DNA of 64,000 nucleotides from Heterobilharzia americana (Eukaryota > Platyhelminthes > Trematoda > Strigeidida > Schistosomatidae): NCBI GenBank assembly GCA_944470555.2, contig OX104134.1:108990701-109054700 (forward strand). The letters are read 5' to 3'. A program made the translations under genes and the position numbers. Below are positions 9,160-21,388 of this stretch, in pieces (the first letter of the stretch is position 1; each line of letters starts with the position of its first letter). The notes beneath the pieces were generated by a model. That model was not told where the DNA came from and did no database searches. It worked only from the letters and a program-made list of their open reading frames with translations.

Positions 9160-12100
9160 CTACAAAAAAAGGTAATTCAGCACATTGTTACTGATATACT
9201 GCATTAAGTAACCAAACTTGTGTTGCTACCTAGATCTCTCGACAGAGATATTTTTTTGAAAGAATTGGTCATGAGGCGATAACTTGAAGACGATCAAACT
9301 CTACCGATTGGTTAGTCACTTAGCTGAATCCTACGCAGCTGCGATGTTTTATGATGGTATTTAATTGACTGTTGGTTCTGTCTTAAAAAAGGATCCTCAT
9401 TTTAATTGAAAATTACATCTACAACACAATGAAATTTACTTTCTACCGTAGATTCAAATATGTGTCACTCAATTTTTTAGAGACCTTGACAGTAATCTAT
9501 TCAAGTTACAATTGACTCTCTGAGGGACTTGATTCCGGATTCGAACTGGCTGTTGAATGGTAACTGTGATATTTCCGTAAAGTCTTGTTTGCATTATCCT
9601 TAAAGATGAGTGAATTTGTTGACAGTAAGTATGGTTTGTCAGCATACAAATACAGAAATAAGATCGATTGTATGCAGATGGAAGGATTTTTTAGATAAGA
9701 CGTTGAAACAGTAATGGTGCTTTGGATGCGGAAAATTGAGATGAGGAAAATGAAACCACAGTTTCTTCGTTCCCAATTTTGTGTACCACAGCACTGTGCA
9801 GTTATGTTCATAGGCATCCAGGTTTCGGTATACTTTTGAAACCAATGGAAAAATTTTGATAACAGCTATCTGAAGTGGCTATAGTGAAGGTGTACATTCA
9901 CCAGAAACCAATCAGTTGATTCTGATATCTAATTTGGTCCGATTACTACTGGGGTAAAAAGATCGGATCTAAGGTTGGTATTCACCATGAACTGACGTGT
10001 TGGGTGCGCACTGCTGAGGAGTCCCATGCTAGAACACAACAGCTATTATGCAATGCTCTCAGGTTTCCAATGTTTCTCTAATTGATGTCAGCCCATGATG
10101 GATACGAAACTGAAATCAGTAAATAAATCCCCATAAACTTCCAAATTAAAAAGATTTGACTAAGTAGTTTGTATGATGACGGTGAAAACGCAATCATTCA
10201 CAGGACGATCAGGAGAAACGTCGATAACTGAAGTGGAATTAAGACCAGACCATCAGTTGCTTATTGCTGCTAGGTGCGTCGAATATCATGGTGGTGGATT
10301 GAAGAATATTTGTTTGAATCCTGCTCCGAGTAAGGCTGTACTTCCGCCTACTATCACTGTCCCCCCCCCCTTACTACAGTGTACATAAAGGACGAAGTTT
10401 ATTAGTACTGAAAACCTTTTACAACAATCATCATTACAACTGATGATTTTTAACATACCTCTACAATTATATAGAGCAACCCAGTTTATTACTTAATGGT
10501 GTACAAACTCTCTAATTAGTGAATGATATCAAGATTTCTCGCGTTCATTTCAATTTTATCAAATGTTCTCATGAGTGAATCAAGTTTTAAAAAGCTACTT
10601 TTGAAGGCAGTACTGAAAAATAAATCGGTGGTAGATGGTGTTAGAAGCAACGGTCATAGAAGGTGATTTTGATAGAAATAATATTAACCTCAGATGGTAC
10701 AGGGCTGAGATCACACACCATCAAACTAAGGTTATGTTAAAGATATCTCAATAGGATGGCAATACGATAATTTTTGAAATACTAAATTGAATTACTGTCA
10801 CAAACTGATGAAAATGAAAATGTCAGACTGCAAAATCTGGAATTTTTCGATAAGTCTCCTGATCGCTTATTCCTTTGTACTTATGATTTTGGCTTTAAAG
10901 GGAACAAAAACAACAAACAACTTCTCAAACTGTCCTTCCACCTGTTACGAAAAGCAATGGTCAATAAGATTATTTTTAGGAAATAAATTTTGATTCCTTT
11001 TTATCAGGCATTGGTAGGTTTAAACTTGGTTTGATTAACCTGAAGATGAAAGCAAAAAGAATACAAACACCTTTCTTGCCATTTCTTAGTAACATTATTC
11101 TCAATATCCTCGGTTAGGCGTAATTTCGTGTTTACAAAAATACTGGTGTTAATCAAGTAAACCAGGGAAATGGGTGTCAAAAGAGGGTTGTTTCTGAAAC
11201 CAACGAAACATAAAGTTGGGTTTCTTGTGGGAATACTAAATTACCAATATATCCATCCATGTAACTTGCTACCACTTAACCTTCAGTTCCCCTGTCTTTT
11301 TACCTTCCACAACTTTGTTTTCAGATTTAAGGGGTTAATGCGAACCTGAGTTACTGCTTTTCAATTGTACGTTGTCTCATTAAGTCGGATAGCTTAGTTG
11401 ATTACATGCACATACGTACAGTCATTCACCAAACTAAAACAGGATGATTTTCAGTTTTTAGTACTGACAGTTACCAAAATAATCCAATAAAAGTGAATGC
11501 ATCACAATCAACTTAAAGTGGAGTATATTTTTGTTCATGTCTCCACTCACCTATAATACGGCAAACTGAAACCAGAGTGCAACAAAGCAAAATGCATTAT
11601 AACTTTCAACTTTAAGTAAATTGTGTATTAGTAGTGGTAAGAGTGAAAGCAATTTGTTTTCGCAATACGAAAACATTGTGTGAAATTTGAATAAAAGTAG
11701 TTTCCTAGTGGATGGTGTAATTTTCTTTTGGTGAGACGCTGTCACTTAGTAAGTGTACTGTTAAGAGTTCATTCTTTTGAGTGTAAGGCTCTTCCGCCAC
11801 TGAAAAGTGTCTTCATTACGTTTGGAACTAGAACTGGCCCTAATAGTGTACTCATGGTCACTTCATCATTTTGGCGTTTCAGTTGCCTATGAGCCTGAGA
11901 CGGAATACCTTATAAGCAAAAAATTGTTTCAATTCGCTTTCTGGCAGAGAGAAGTTTTGATTGTTGGCGTATGATTTGGATTGTCTTATCTACAATTATG
12001 CTCATAAGCAATGAAAAACATCACATTATACCTACCGTTTATCTGGAAAGCCAATATATTTCGGTTCATACGAGAGTCAAAATTGGTCTTCATATATTCT

Positions 12101-15100
12101 TCCTTTACACGAATTCGAAAAAAGCTTGCCATATTGAAATGAGTCCTTTAGACTATAAACAGCCAGATCCCCTCGAATGGGTCTTAACAATCACACCAGT
12201 TTATGAAATAGTGAATTTACAAGTGGCATTGTAGGTCTTATGAGCAAATCGAACCTAAGCACTCTCGGTTAACCACAAGTTAACATCATTCTTGACTCTT
12301 CCGGCTTAATAAAGTTTTGTAAGTTAAATCATCGATTAAATTTTTTTCCATCAGTTCCTTATGGTGTCCGATAATTCTGTTCTCGACAAGCGTCACTGTA
12401 AATTTTATCAGCATGACTTGACACTTTTTATTTAGCATTGTATTGTAGTACAGGTAACAACATAAAAACTATACTCATCACACAAGAAATGGCAGTCATG
12501 ACTCAGTGACCTAGTGGATACAGCTCTGGCGTTTGAAATGATTGGTGATGTGCAATTTAACAAGAAAAACTAGTATACATTCATAAATTTGAATCTAGCA
12601 AAATAATCCTTCGAAATGATTGTCCTAATTGTGAAATAGAAACAGATATATAGTTTTCAGTACAATTACCTGTAAAAATCACAGTTCGCAAATGCTGGAA
12701 ACTGACTAACTTTTTCACTTCTTCTAAACTTCCGATTTGATTCTCTCTGATTAATGAAACAAAATATTTTTGTTAGACGGATTTACAGACAGTAATTCAG
12801 TGTAGATTTAAAATTGCTTAAATTCCTATTGAAAAGACTATCGAATGATGAGCTCAATTCGGTGGGCTGTACATTTCTAGTATCATGCCAAATATAGATG
12901 ATATTTCTCAAGGTTATCCATTTTAGATTTAATGACTTTGAAATAATTATAATAATGTTATTATTACCGAATAATTTTACATGGGAATATCAAAATAGCA
13001 TTTCAAAAGAAATCAGTGGAAAATAGAAGAGGAGAAAATAGTATAGACTCAGGAAACGCTTGGCTAGTTAGATTGCATGCATTCAGACTGAGTTTTTCAG
13101 TTTTACCCCAGTTTATTGGATAATTTATGAGCAGGTAAATCAAACGCTAGTTCGTCCTGTGTCAACAACTCATTTTTCAGTAGTTAAGAGGTTCAGCATA
13201 CGAATTAACCTTACGTCTGTTGACCAATATTTCGTGAAGCGCTTTTTATTTAATTTTTTTGCAAAAGAATTACATCTGTACTTCAGTCTCAAATTTTAAG
13301 GTTTTTTTATTTTGCAATTAAAGACAACTGATAACTGTCATATGTAATTATTATAATCTTAAATTTGATATGAAAAAATGTTCACATGAGGACAGTGTCA
13401 CTGTGATTATTTATGTACCAGAGGAATGAAGACTTTTCATTGCTATTTTTATGTATTTATTCAAAGATAATTATCTTGAACTTTGTCGACGCCAAAACGG
13501 TGTTTTAAAAAAAAAACACTTTTGATTTCAGTTTTATATCCACTTTATTAACTGATCCAATCCACTTATACAATCTATGTAATTCCATTCCTCAACCGTA
13601 CAGATGTACCACAGCAAAGAGTAACTATCATGAATGTTCAACAACAACTTCTGGTTGAAAATCCCGTTGCTTCCAGCTAAACTTTTTAATTCTTGCATCT
13701 AATTTCACTTTAATTTTCCACATCGGTAAGGTGTAAATTACTCACAGCTTCTAACTGTTCATCTCACTACCTGATTGATTATGTGACTGACTGACAAAAT
13801 CAACATAGAATCTCATACATAGGTGCGCTGGCTCAAGTTGACACACTTTATAGTAGTACAAAAAGAACAGGTAGATAAAAAAGACTGAAATCGAGTATAG
13901 ACAAAATTGTGTTAGAGAATAAACACTCTGAAGATAATGGTCAGTGTAAATATTCAAGCTGGAGGAGATGTCAAAGAGTGTCAAAGAGTGAATACATCTG
14001 GACCATTGTGACCGAATTTCAGTCATATCACCAAGAGTTCTCACTCACTGATTCCTTGCATCTTCAGGAGCTCAACTAGGCAGTCTTCATCTCACCACAC
14101 GACTCAGACTAACAGTTAGGAACTTCATTAACTGGTGCCATGTGATGATTTGGTCACCCTGAACTCTCTTCCAACCTGATTCATCTTCCACTAGTATGGC
14201 ATATCAAGATAGGCGGTGAAAAGGAACGTTCAGTATGTTGTAATTTGCTTATTTTTGACTAGCAGTGGAATTTAGGCAATGCGTTCCATCCTACTTGGAA
14301 CTAATCAGCTGGATGGACCTGCACCCAGTGAGTGGTGTTGTTTCCATTGAGACTCGAATCCAGTACCGGTTGCTTCAACTGTCAAAACGTTATGCTCTAG
14401 GCCACTGAGGCATGACAGCCTACTCTGTGCAAAGGGGTATCAGTTATTGTTATTATTCCATGATACTTGTAATTTCTGGTTGTTACGCAGAGGTCAATCA
14501 GTTCCATTCAGTGTAAAAAACGGGAAATTACAAATCAGTAAATAACAACTGCATTTCATAGCCTTTTGTTTAGCTTGAGTACTTAATTTGTCATACATAA
14601 GTTGAGGGAGCTAATTCCAAAATAAAACAAAAACAGATATTCATTTAAAATTCCTTTAGGTATAGTCCTACTATTTAATGAATTTTTTGTGTTTCATTCA
14701 TCTTCTTTTTACTGTTATATTATTTTTCCCTTGGGTTCCCAGTGGAACATAAGGCTTCAGTAGCACGCCTCCATTGCACTCTCTTATCTGCAGTTTTTTG
14801 AACCTGGCGCCACAACTGCCTTCATCTTCCTTTAGGCTCATATTTATTGGCCAGAAGTACATTTTTTTACTTCTAACATTCTGCATAGAACTGATAATAT
14901 TTGTATGGTGAATTTACTACTGTGATCTAAACGTTGGTACAATTCAACCCTTCTAGGTTGATTTTACGCTCAACAAACAAGACCACCTCACTCTTCTTAA
15001 TCGTTGTTTAGTCATTATTCCTCTAAAGTGATGTATGAATGCAATTGTCTTTTTGTTTGACTTACCTAACATTGATATATTGTAATTTTGGAAAACATTC

Positions 15101-18100
15101 AGAGGTTATCCCATCAAGATTTACAAGTCCAGTACTTCTGATGTGTAAAACAGACAAATTTGGAAGATAACCAAGAAGTGAATTGTACTTCAAGTTATAT
15201 TGCTTTTTATCATTAGATGAGTTGTCAAGTAAACTATTAGATGAATTCTCTGAGTTTCACTCTTTAAATTATAATTTCCAAAACTAACTATCCTGTTATA
15301 GCCAAGAAATAAAGCTTTAAGATTTTTTAATTCTAATCCAATAGTAATGTTTGCACGAGGACCATCTGTTGCAGTATCTTCTATTTCAATTAAATTATGT
15401 GATAATCCAAGTGTATGCAACTTTGGTGTTGACTGATTATTGAAATAACACGATCCATCAGTATGGTTAGTTAGTCTGCGTATTTGGTTATCTGTAAAAA
15501 AATTCGACAAAAAAGTAGTTGTTATTCCAGAAATCTTTCTTGAAATCAGTTAGTTCTCAGTAAATTATCAGAAAGGTAGAGATCTCCTTCTGACGATTGG
15601 CTGGCGTATGGATGGTATTCCTGAAGTACTAATAGGAAATAAAACTGACTAATTCAGGGATGAGAACGGATAACACGAGTTAAACGAAACTTGGAAATAA
15701 TGAACATCGGATTCTAACCCAGCGGGTGAGTAGTAACTTGCCCGGTGCAAGCCTGCCAGCTTTACATACAGTCTGGTGTAGGGTTTTGACTGTATACAGT
15801 TAAGAGTTCCCGAAATCCCCGAAAACAGCTATCGAGCATAATACTGTAGTCTGCTTGATGGCTAGTAGTGGAATCCATAAGACGCGTCTCGTCCTATTTG
15901 AGATTCATCAACTGGATGTACATGCGCCCCAGTGAGTGATGTTGTTTCCACTGAAAGTCGAAACCAGTACCCACTGATTCAAAAACCGAAGAGTTATACG
16001 CTAGGTTACCGAGGCAAAAGAGCCCCTGTTTCTTGTGCAACGGGCGTCACGTTAACTTAATAGTATACTGTAGTGGACTCCCGTTTTAGCTTTGGTAAAA
16101 CGACTTTAGCCATGTGATAAACTTCTTCCATTGGAAATTTTTCCCTTTCAGCTACATTTTTTTCAGGTAGTTTAGAAGTGACATATACGTTCACAAGTAT
16201 AACTTTTTCGAAGTTACAAACACCTATGTAGACAAGTGTTGTACGTCGTGCAGCACAAACGAAAACTACGTCTGAAAATGTGTCATGTTAAGGATTGATT
16301 TTATAGCACTTATTCGAGAACGAATTTTGTTTACTCTGAATATTTTATTTCCCCTATTTAGGGAAGATATGTTGTATCGTTAATAATGTTTAACCCATCT
16401 GGTTACTGTGCTTGAATAGAGAAACGTTTGTCCTTAGGCGATATTTTTCTGAATTCATCTAATCTTCGTGAGTGACTCCAAAACACTACCCTTGCATCAA
16501 ATAAAATGACTAATTGAATTTCTTGATTTAGGTTGGAAAGGCAGTTTTCCAAAAAAATAAGGAAACTAAATTGGTCAATTCGACAGTTGCTATGGTGGCC
16601 TCCATCTTTGCACAATGTCTCAGCAGAATAACAAAATATATACGTCACTTTTTAGGTCTAAAGTACACTTAAAAAAGCTTTACCGATCATCAGTGTCCAA
16701 AAGCTTAGTATTTACAACTGGAGGGGAAGGTGTAAACTGACTATTTTCGTTTAGTCATGAAACAGAAAAAGGAAATAATTAATCTGTATTTTACTGTTGG
16801 TCATACTTTACGTGATTCTAAGGAAGGAAATCATTGGTTAGTAGAAATTTGATAAGATTTAACCTTAGTTCAGATATTACAGTTGAAGTTGCCCTCAACA
16901 GTGATTTCTTTGAGGTCAACTTCAATCCAAAAATACTTTTTACAAAAATAGACATAAATCATTCTCTTTTTACTTGGTTATGCAAAAGACAGTTTTGGCT
17001 TTTTCATCTTTCCACGAACTCGTCGTCAATAATTATACCACAGTATAAGAGAATATTCAGTTTTGGATAGATAGACCTGTTTCCATACATGTCTTCCTTT
17101 GTTTGTTTTTTCATTATACTATCATAACTATTATGCTTCTAAATGGATTATGAATGTTAGTGATCCCATTAAATATTTAATATTTACAAAGTCAGTGTTG
17201 CAAACTTTATTCATGATTTGATAGTTCGCTAAACAACAAGTATATTTACAACTGAATTACGTTTTCTCTGACCAAAATGGACAAGAATGCACTGAAAATG
17301 CAGTAAAATATTATTTTGAATCAAAACCTGATCACATTAACTCTAAGGTGATTATCGTGTGTGATTTTTCGACAGATGTTGGTGCGAGATGAAAACTGTC
17401 ATCAAATTAACTAAAGTTTGTTACAATAGACAATAGTGAACTAATTGAAACGCTGACACTTACTTTACATTCATTCATGCATTCAGCTTTGTTTTATGAC
17501 AAATCAAACTCATCTGATAGTTACTATTACATATAACTGCGGGAACTATTTTATGTAAACCATTTTGTTTCACTAAATGGTGTTCAGAAAATACAAATTA
17601 TCAAATCAGTCACCGTAAACGGTAAAAACATTTGTGTTATAAGTAAAGTATCTCAGATACTACAGGATGATAAAATAGAGTGACTGATTTAACGTTGACC
17701 TTTTCTTAATGAAGCAGACCATTGATTATTTGCATTCTCCAAGTCGTTAGCGCTGTGTAATAGGCAGCCATATAGTATTGCGTAGTAGACGAAAGGATAC
17801 GATATTGGTGAAGTTGTTGAGCAACATTGGTTCAGTTATTACCATTCATCACAACCTATGAACCAGTAATGATTATATACAGCCTATTCTTCGGTGAAGA
17901 GAAAATTTTTAGAAGTGATGTAAAGCTATACTTATTCATGAATACATGATCCCAACAGGAGAGAGATACTGCACCGACCTGATAATGTTTTTTACCTAGT
18001 CAGTTACAGTGAAGTTTAGGTGTGTTACGTAATAAACACATCTAATAGTAAATATGTGGCCATACGTCTTAGTTACGTTAAGTTATTCTTGGTTCACAAG

Positions 18101-20421
18101 CTTAACTTTTAATCAGAGCCTGAGTCTTCAGGTAAATTGGTTCGGAAAAGATCTAATGACTGCACTTATTTGTAAACGCTCTTAATTTCTGTATTTGTTC
18201 TTAAATGATTTGATAATATACTTCCTAAAAATTTGCAGTAATTTATCTATCAGATACTCGATCACCTTGGCAAAAGTAATTTAAAAGCGCGTCTTGTCGA
18301 TGCTAAACTCCTTTGACAACAATATCAGGATTAAGCAATTTAAAAGTACGAAACTATGGTTGAATACTTTAAAATCAAAAGTATGGTGCATTCTTTTAAG
18401 TTCGCATAATTACCATTCATGGAATAGAATTGCTTTAAGCTAGTGAAATAAATCTACGTATTTCATCCTTATTTACAGAAATGTAAACCGAATGAAAGTA
18501 AATTTTCGCCAGATCTTCATCCGAAAGTGAGAATGACCTTAACTAGGTGTAACGTTTTTGTTGAGATAGTATAGTGATTTTCTTTGAAAACAAGAATGTT
18601 TGAGACCAGATAAACTACTACAAAACCTGTGTGACACATACTACTGATTTACATAAGTAGTTGGAAACCATAGTTATCAGTCAGTAATTCAGCTTATTAG
18701 TTATTCAACAACTACATAATTAATCTTCCACCTCGATTTGAATAGTAAGCTCACTCCAGTAAGTAGCACATATCGTGTAGAAACATAAACCGGCATCATT
18801 ATTGATCAGAAAATATGACAATTCAATTTCTATGCGATTATTTAGCTAGACTATCTAAATTTTCATTTCATTTCAAGTAAAACTCACAAATCTGTTAAGT
18901 TTCACACTTACAAATAGAGTCTCTTGTTTGAATACAAAGTAATATTAGCTTACATCGATGAAAATTGACCCAAGGGATAAAAATAATTATGTTTTCATCT
19001 GAAATTTTTTAAGTAGTAGGATTATAGAAGCTCAGTTTCATCAGAGTTATAAAGTACGAGACTGATTAATTCTGTCATAGCATCATAATATGCGCACTGA
19101 AGAATACTATCAAGAGAGCTGAATAACCTTTCACTACCTCATTTTGCTGCTCCTATGATTTACAAGGGTAGACTTTAAGATTAAAATTTGACCTGATATA
19201 ATTGAATACTTTGAGCATTGAGTAGATCCTTCATAAAGGAGTTATACTTGTGAAGCCCCAATGAGGTAGTAAAAAAATTTTTTGACGTTTCACAACCTCG
19301 AGGAAGTCACTTCTTCAGAGAACAAAACCTTTACAAGCTACCGCATGTTTAAATAATAAATGAATACAAATCAGATCACATTGTTCATACTTCATAATAA
19401 TAATGATAAAGGGAATAAATGTCTTCTTTATTAATTATCTCTCCATACATTCACGGTGAATATATGTGCATATGTGACTGAGTATGAGTATGGTGTAAAG
19501 GTACTGCTAATGGGAAATTCAGTTTCTTCTTGTTTGTCTGTACTTTAGTTATGATTAGTGGGTATAGTGTTATTTCGGATAAACTGTCCAAATTAGTTGG
19601 ATAGTTAGACCTTCCTTTCTCTTGAATGAGTGCATTAGGATTCATCATAATGTGAAATGCCTGAGCTATCCGTCTTTGTTTCTAGTTTGTAAATATTTAT
19701 CAAGTAATTTATAAATATTCAATTTTGTGGCGATTAAAGGTAGCATAAACAGTAACTACCGATTTGATTTGCCAGTTCTGTGGTTCTGCAGGACTATTTG
19801 GAGGTCGTTTTGTGTAGCTTGTAGGATCATTGATTGATGAATCAAGCCAGCATGCTTGGAAAATTTCCACTGTTTATTCAAATGGATATTTGACATTGAG
19901 GTGAATCATTACTCTAGTGTATTGTATGTACGTCAATGATAAAGAAAAAGCTGAGTTTCTATCAAGAGCTTTATTTTTGCAAATGACTGGTTGATTGTTT
20001 TTTTAAGATTCATGTCTCTCACAAATACGCTAGTCGAATTCTAATTCCCCTTCCTCCTGTAAGTAGTTCAGCGTATGATGTAGCGTAAACTTTTAAGTTC
20101 AAATATTTGTATTTAAATATAACTGAGAACAGAACTTTCAATTCACGTTAACTATATTAGAACTTACTGTCAAGAAACAAAACCATTAGCCTGGGATAAT
20201 TTACTGTCGTCAGTTTTTTGATGCGATTATGTCTTAAATCTAAATGTGTAAGACTAGGCCAGTTTCCACATGGGAATTCTTCAATCTCGTTATACGCTGC
20301 TCTGAGTACAATTAGATTGAATAAATCAGATAAGGCTTTTAAATTTGTCAAATGGTTGAATCCCAGATTTATATAACGCAGAAATACATAACCTTTCAGA
20401 GCATCTATGTTTGTTAGAAGT
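9014..20421 (-). CDS. LRRC23: LRRC23-like leucine-rich-repeat protein, four 3' exons
   Basis: Four minus-strand exons join in phase into about 286 residues ending at TAA 9014-9016. Order: 20,421-20,168; 15,491-15,066; 12,746-12,670; 9,159-9,014. Splice phases agree at all three large introns (1, 2, 1). Each junction restores an LRR core: LFLD+NNQIRRLT across the first, YINVR+ENQIGSLEE across the second, TVIFT+DNPVFDAKDYRLEV across the third. The LRR N-x-I/L spacing, the NP...YR cap and the acidic RLDKD...EENEEANE end match LRRC23, a radial-spoke component of motile cilia and sperm flagella. Vertebrate LRRC23 is about 340 residues, so 50-60 N-terminal residues are missing. The 5' exon (ending in phase 2) lies upstream of 20,421 and was not found. 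The exon at 15 kb needs a 41-nt intron or carries an indel. Confidence 0.82.
9160..12669 (-). other. Intron of the LRRC23-like gene
   Basis: 3.5 kb from GTAATT (12,669) to TTGTAG (9,160). It contains a short Sm-alpha-like A-box fragment at about 12,495-12,545. I see no other conserved feature; open frames here, such as 11,971-12,234 on the plus strand, look random. Confidence 0.7.
12495..12545 (+). repeat. Truncated Sm-alpha-like SINE head
   Basis: TGACCTAGTGGATACAGC and GCTCTGGCGTTTGAA match the tRNA-like head seen intact at 37,920. The B box and hammerhead part are absent. Confidence 0.5.
12670..12746 (-). CDS. LRRC23: LRRC23-like internal exon (77 nt)
   Basis: The exon is bounded by ATTAATCAG and GTAATTG. 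It completes an Arg codon, then encodes ENQIGSLEEVKKLVSFQHLR and TVIFT, one LRR unit, leaving phase 1. Confidence 0.85.
13900..14225 (-). pseudogene. LINE 3' end relic (second non-LTR family)
   Basis: The minus strand reads WKKSSGGQTKTWHQLMKF near 14,150, then WVRTLGDMTEIRSQWSRCI near 14,000-14,044. This is the extreme C-terminus of the same LINE family as at 1.5-7.3 kb, followed by its AT-rich 3' UTR. It is 5'-truncated, as expected for incomplete reverse transcription, and sits inside an LRRC23-like intron. Confidence 0.6.
14255..14425 (-). repeat. Sm-alpha-type SINE with degenerate hammerhead
   Basis: Minus strand: an A-box-like GCCTCAGTGG, a B box GGATTCGAGTC near 14,352-14,362, then a hammerhead relic (14,266-14,317). 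The relic has CTGATTA instead of CTGATGA and GGAA instead of GAAA, and stem I pairing around CATCCAG is partly lost. Changes at conserved G8 and A13 should abolish cleavage. Confidence 0.65.
14725..14850 (-). repeat. RTE-like element 3' fragment
   Basis: The reverse complement matches the last 110-120 bp of RTE copy 1 (around 6,370-6,480): TGAAGCC, CTATGTTCCACT and GGAACCCAAGGG-like segments, ending in an AT-rich tail. It is strongly 5'-truncated. Confidence 0.65.
15066..15491 (-). CDS. LRRC23: LRRC23-like LRR exon(s), with possible 41-nt intron
   Basis: The acceptor is TTTTTACAG above 15,491 and the donor TTAG|GTAAGT at 15,066/15,065. The first part encodes NNQIRRLT, PKLHTLGLSHNLIEIE and LKNLKALFLGYNRI. 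The second part, in a frame offset by two bases, encodes GYLPNLSVLHIRSTGLVNL and FPKLQYINVR. The frames reconnect if 15,248-15,288 is spliced out; otherwise a small indel separates them. Both halves are clear LRR sequence. Confidence 0.8.
15248..15288 (-). other. Candidate 41-nt mini-intron
   Basis: On the minus strand it runs GTTAGT...CAGAG. Its removal (length 2 mod 3) joins GYNRI to NSSNSLLDNSS without a stop and makes the whole exon end in the phase the next exon needs. Very short introns are known in schistosome genes. An assembly indel is the alternative. Confidence 0.4.
15492..20167 (-). other. Intron of the LRRC23-like gene
   Basis: 4.7 kb from GTAAGT (20,167) to TACAG (15,492). It contains a hammerhead-SINE relic at 15,850-16,030. 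Between 16,031 and 20,167 I see no gene; a segment near 19,250-19,330 (GACGTTTCACAACCTC and GAAGTCACTTCTTC) resembles a Penelope-like terminal region, but only weakly. Confidence 0.75.
15850..16030 (-). repeat. Sm-alpha-type SINE with degenerate hammerhead
   Basis: Minus strand: a decayed A box (GGTAACCTAGCG) and B box, then a hammerhead relic at 15,867-15,920 with CATCCAG stem I, TTGATGA for CTGATGA, AATCTC...AGGAC stem II and GAGA for GAAA. The C3-to-U and core A-to-G changes should inactivate it. Confidence 0.65.
20168..20421 (-). CDS. LRRC23: LRRC23-like LRR exon (254 nt)
   Basis: The acceptor is CCGTTTCAG above 20,421 and the donor GACA|GTAAGT. The exon enters with the third base of a codon and encodes LLTNIDALKGYVFLRYINLG, FNHLTNLKALSDLFNL, AAYNEIEEF and PSLTHLDLRHNRIKKLT, three to four LRR units that align with the N-terminal repeats of LRRC23. 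No start codon lies in this exon. Confidence 0.85.
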
Positions 20422-20784
20422 CTGAAACGGAAGTTAAATAAATTAAAGTCACAACTATTTTATTCAAGCAGTTTCGTAAGAAAACCATAAACGTTTGCTA
20501 CTCAGCAACTAAATATGTACTCCGATAATTATCTAGTTATCCTACATCAATCAATAAGACAATGCATTCATATATCAAGGATAGTAAAGTTGAAACAACT
20601 TGGTCGAAATGACATCTCAGTCAAATGTTTTCAGATTTAGAGAATAGATATCTCAATACGAGTTACACTATTTACCTTTGAGGAATATACAAGTTAAGTA
20701 TCTTCCGACCAAGCAATTAGGAGTGAATACGTAACTTACTAACTGAGTAACATTTAATTGATAACAGTACATTAGTAGACCACT

Positions 20785-20840
<56 letters not shown>

Positions 20841-21388
20841 AACTTCTTTTAGACATCAATCCCAAAGATTCGTGCACAACGTATGGTAGCAAGCATCCTC
20901 ATGAAGAAATTTTGCACTACTGGATACATACGGACGCGAATATTAGAGAAAATCTTGATACAATGCGCAACTTTCTTGGGAAAATTCGATTCCTTGACAA
21001 GACACTCATCTAAATAGTATATAACAGAGCCAGCCAAAAATGAACAACAATAAAAGCACTAGCTTTGAATCGAAAGAAGTCCAGGTGTTTGTTAAGCCTT
21101 CCAATAAACAATCAGACTTCGAGCAGATTCTTAACAGATTCTGCTGCAGAAGAAGCTTGGCTTATACAGCGAAACGTCCACAAAACTCTTGTTTCTATTT
21201 TCAGAACACCCCGAGAATATACATTAAAATACACTCCAATAGTCATTAGACCACACTCAGCTAAATATTTCAGCCAGGACATTCGAAAAAAAGAGTATCT
21301 CGGAGTTTCCAGCCTTATCGAGAACTGCTTTTCTGAATTTGCATGAAGCGTCCCAAAAAACAGAAATATGTAGTTGTAATGAACGGTC
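20422..21388. other. Upstream of the last identified LRRC23-like exon
   Basis: This must begin with intron sequence of the LRRC23-like gene. It contains a TA microsatellite at 20,788-20,836 and an unassigned plus-strand open frame at 21,065-21,346 (93 codons, with KYFSQDIRKKEYLGVSSL near its end). No family was recognised for that frame. Confidence 0.5.
20788..20836. repeat. (TA)n microsatellite
   Basis: About 24 perfect TA units. Confidence 0.95.

Larger units (their letters stand above)
12747..15065 (-). other. Intron of the LRRC23-like gene
   Basis: 2.3 kb from GTAAGT (15,065) to ATCAG (12,747). It contains a LINE 3' end (about 13,900-14,225), a hammerhead-SINE relic (14,255-14,425) and an RTE 3' fragment (14,725-14,850), all in the gene's sense orientation. 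Confidence 0.75.

Noticed and set aside
11971..12234. 88-codon plus-strand open frame
   Set aside because: It lies inside an intron on the opposite strand, has no splice sites or family motif, and its composition fits AT-rich noncoding DNA.
19230..19330. Complete Penelope-like terminal repeat
   Set aside because: Only weak resemblance to terminal motifs and no adjacent RT or endonuclease sequence.
20849..21346. Upstream exon of the LRRC23-like gene
   Set aside because: Frames here on the minus strand show no LRR pattern and no donor in the phase required by the acceptor at 20,421.
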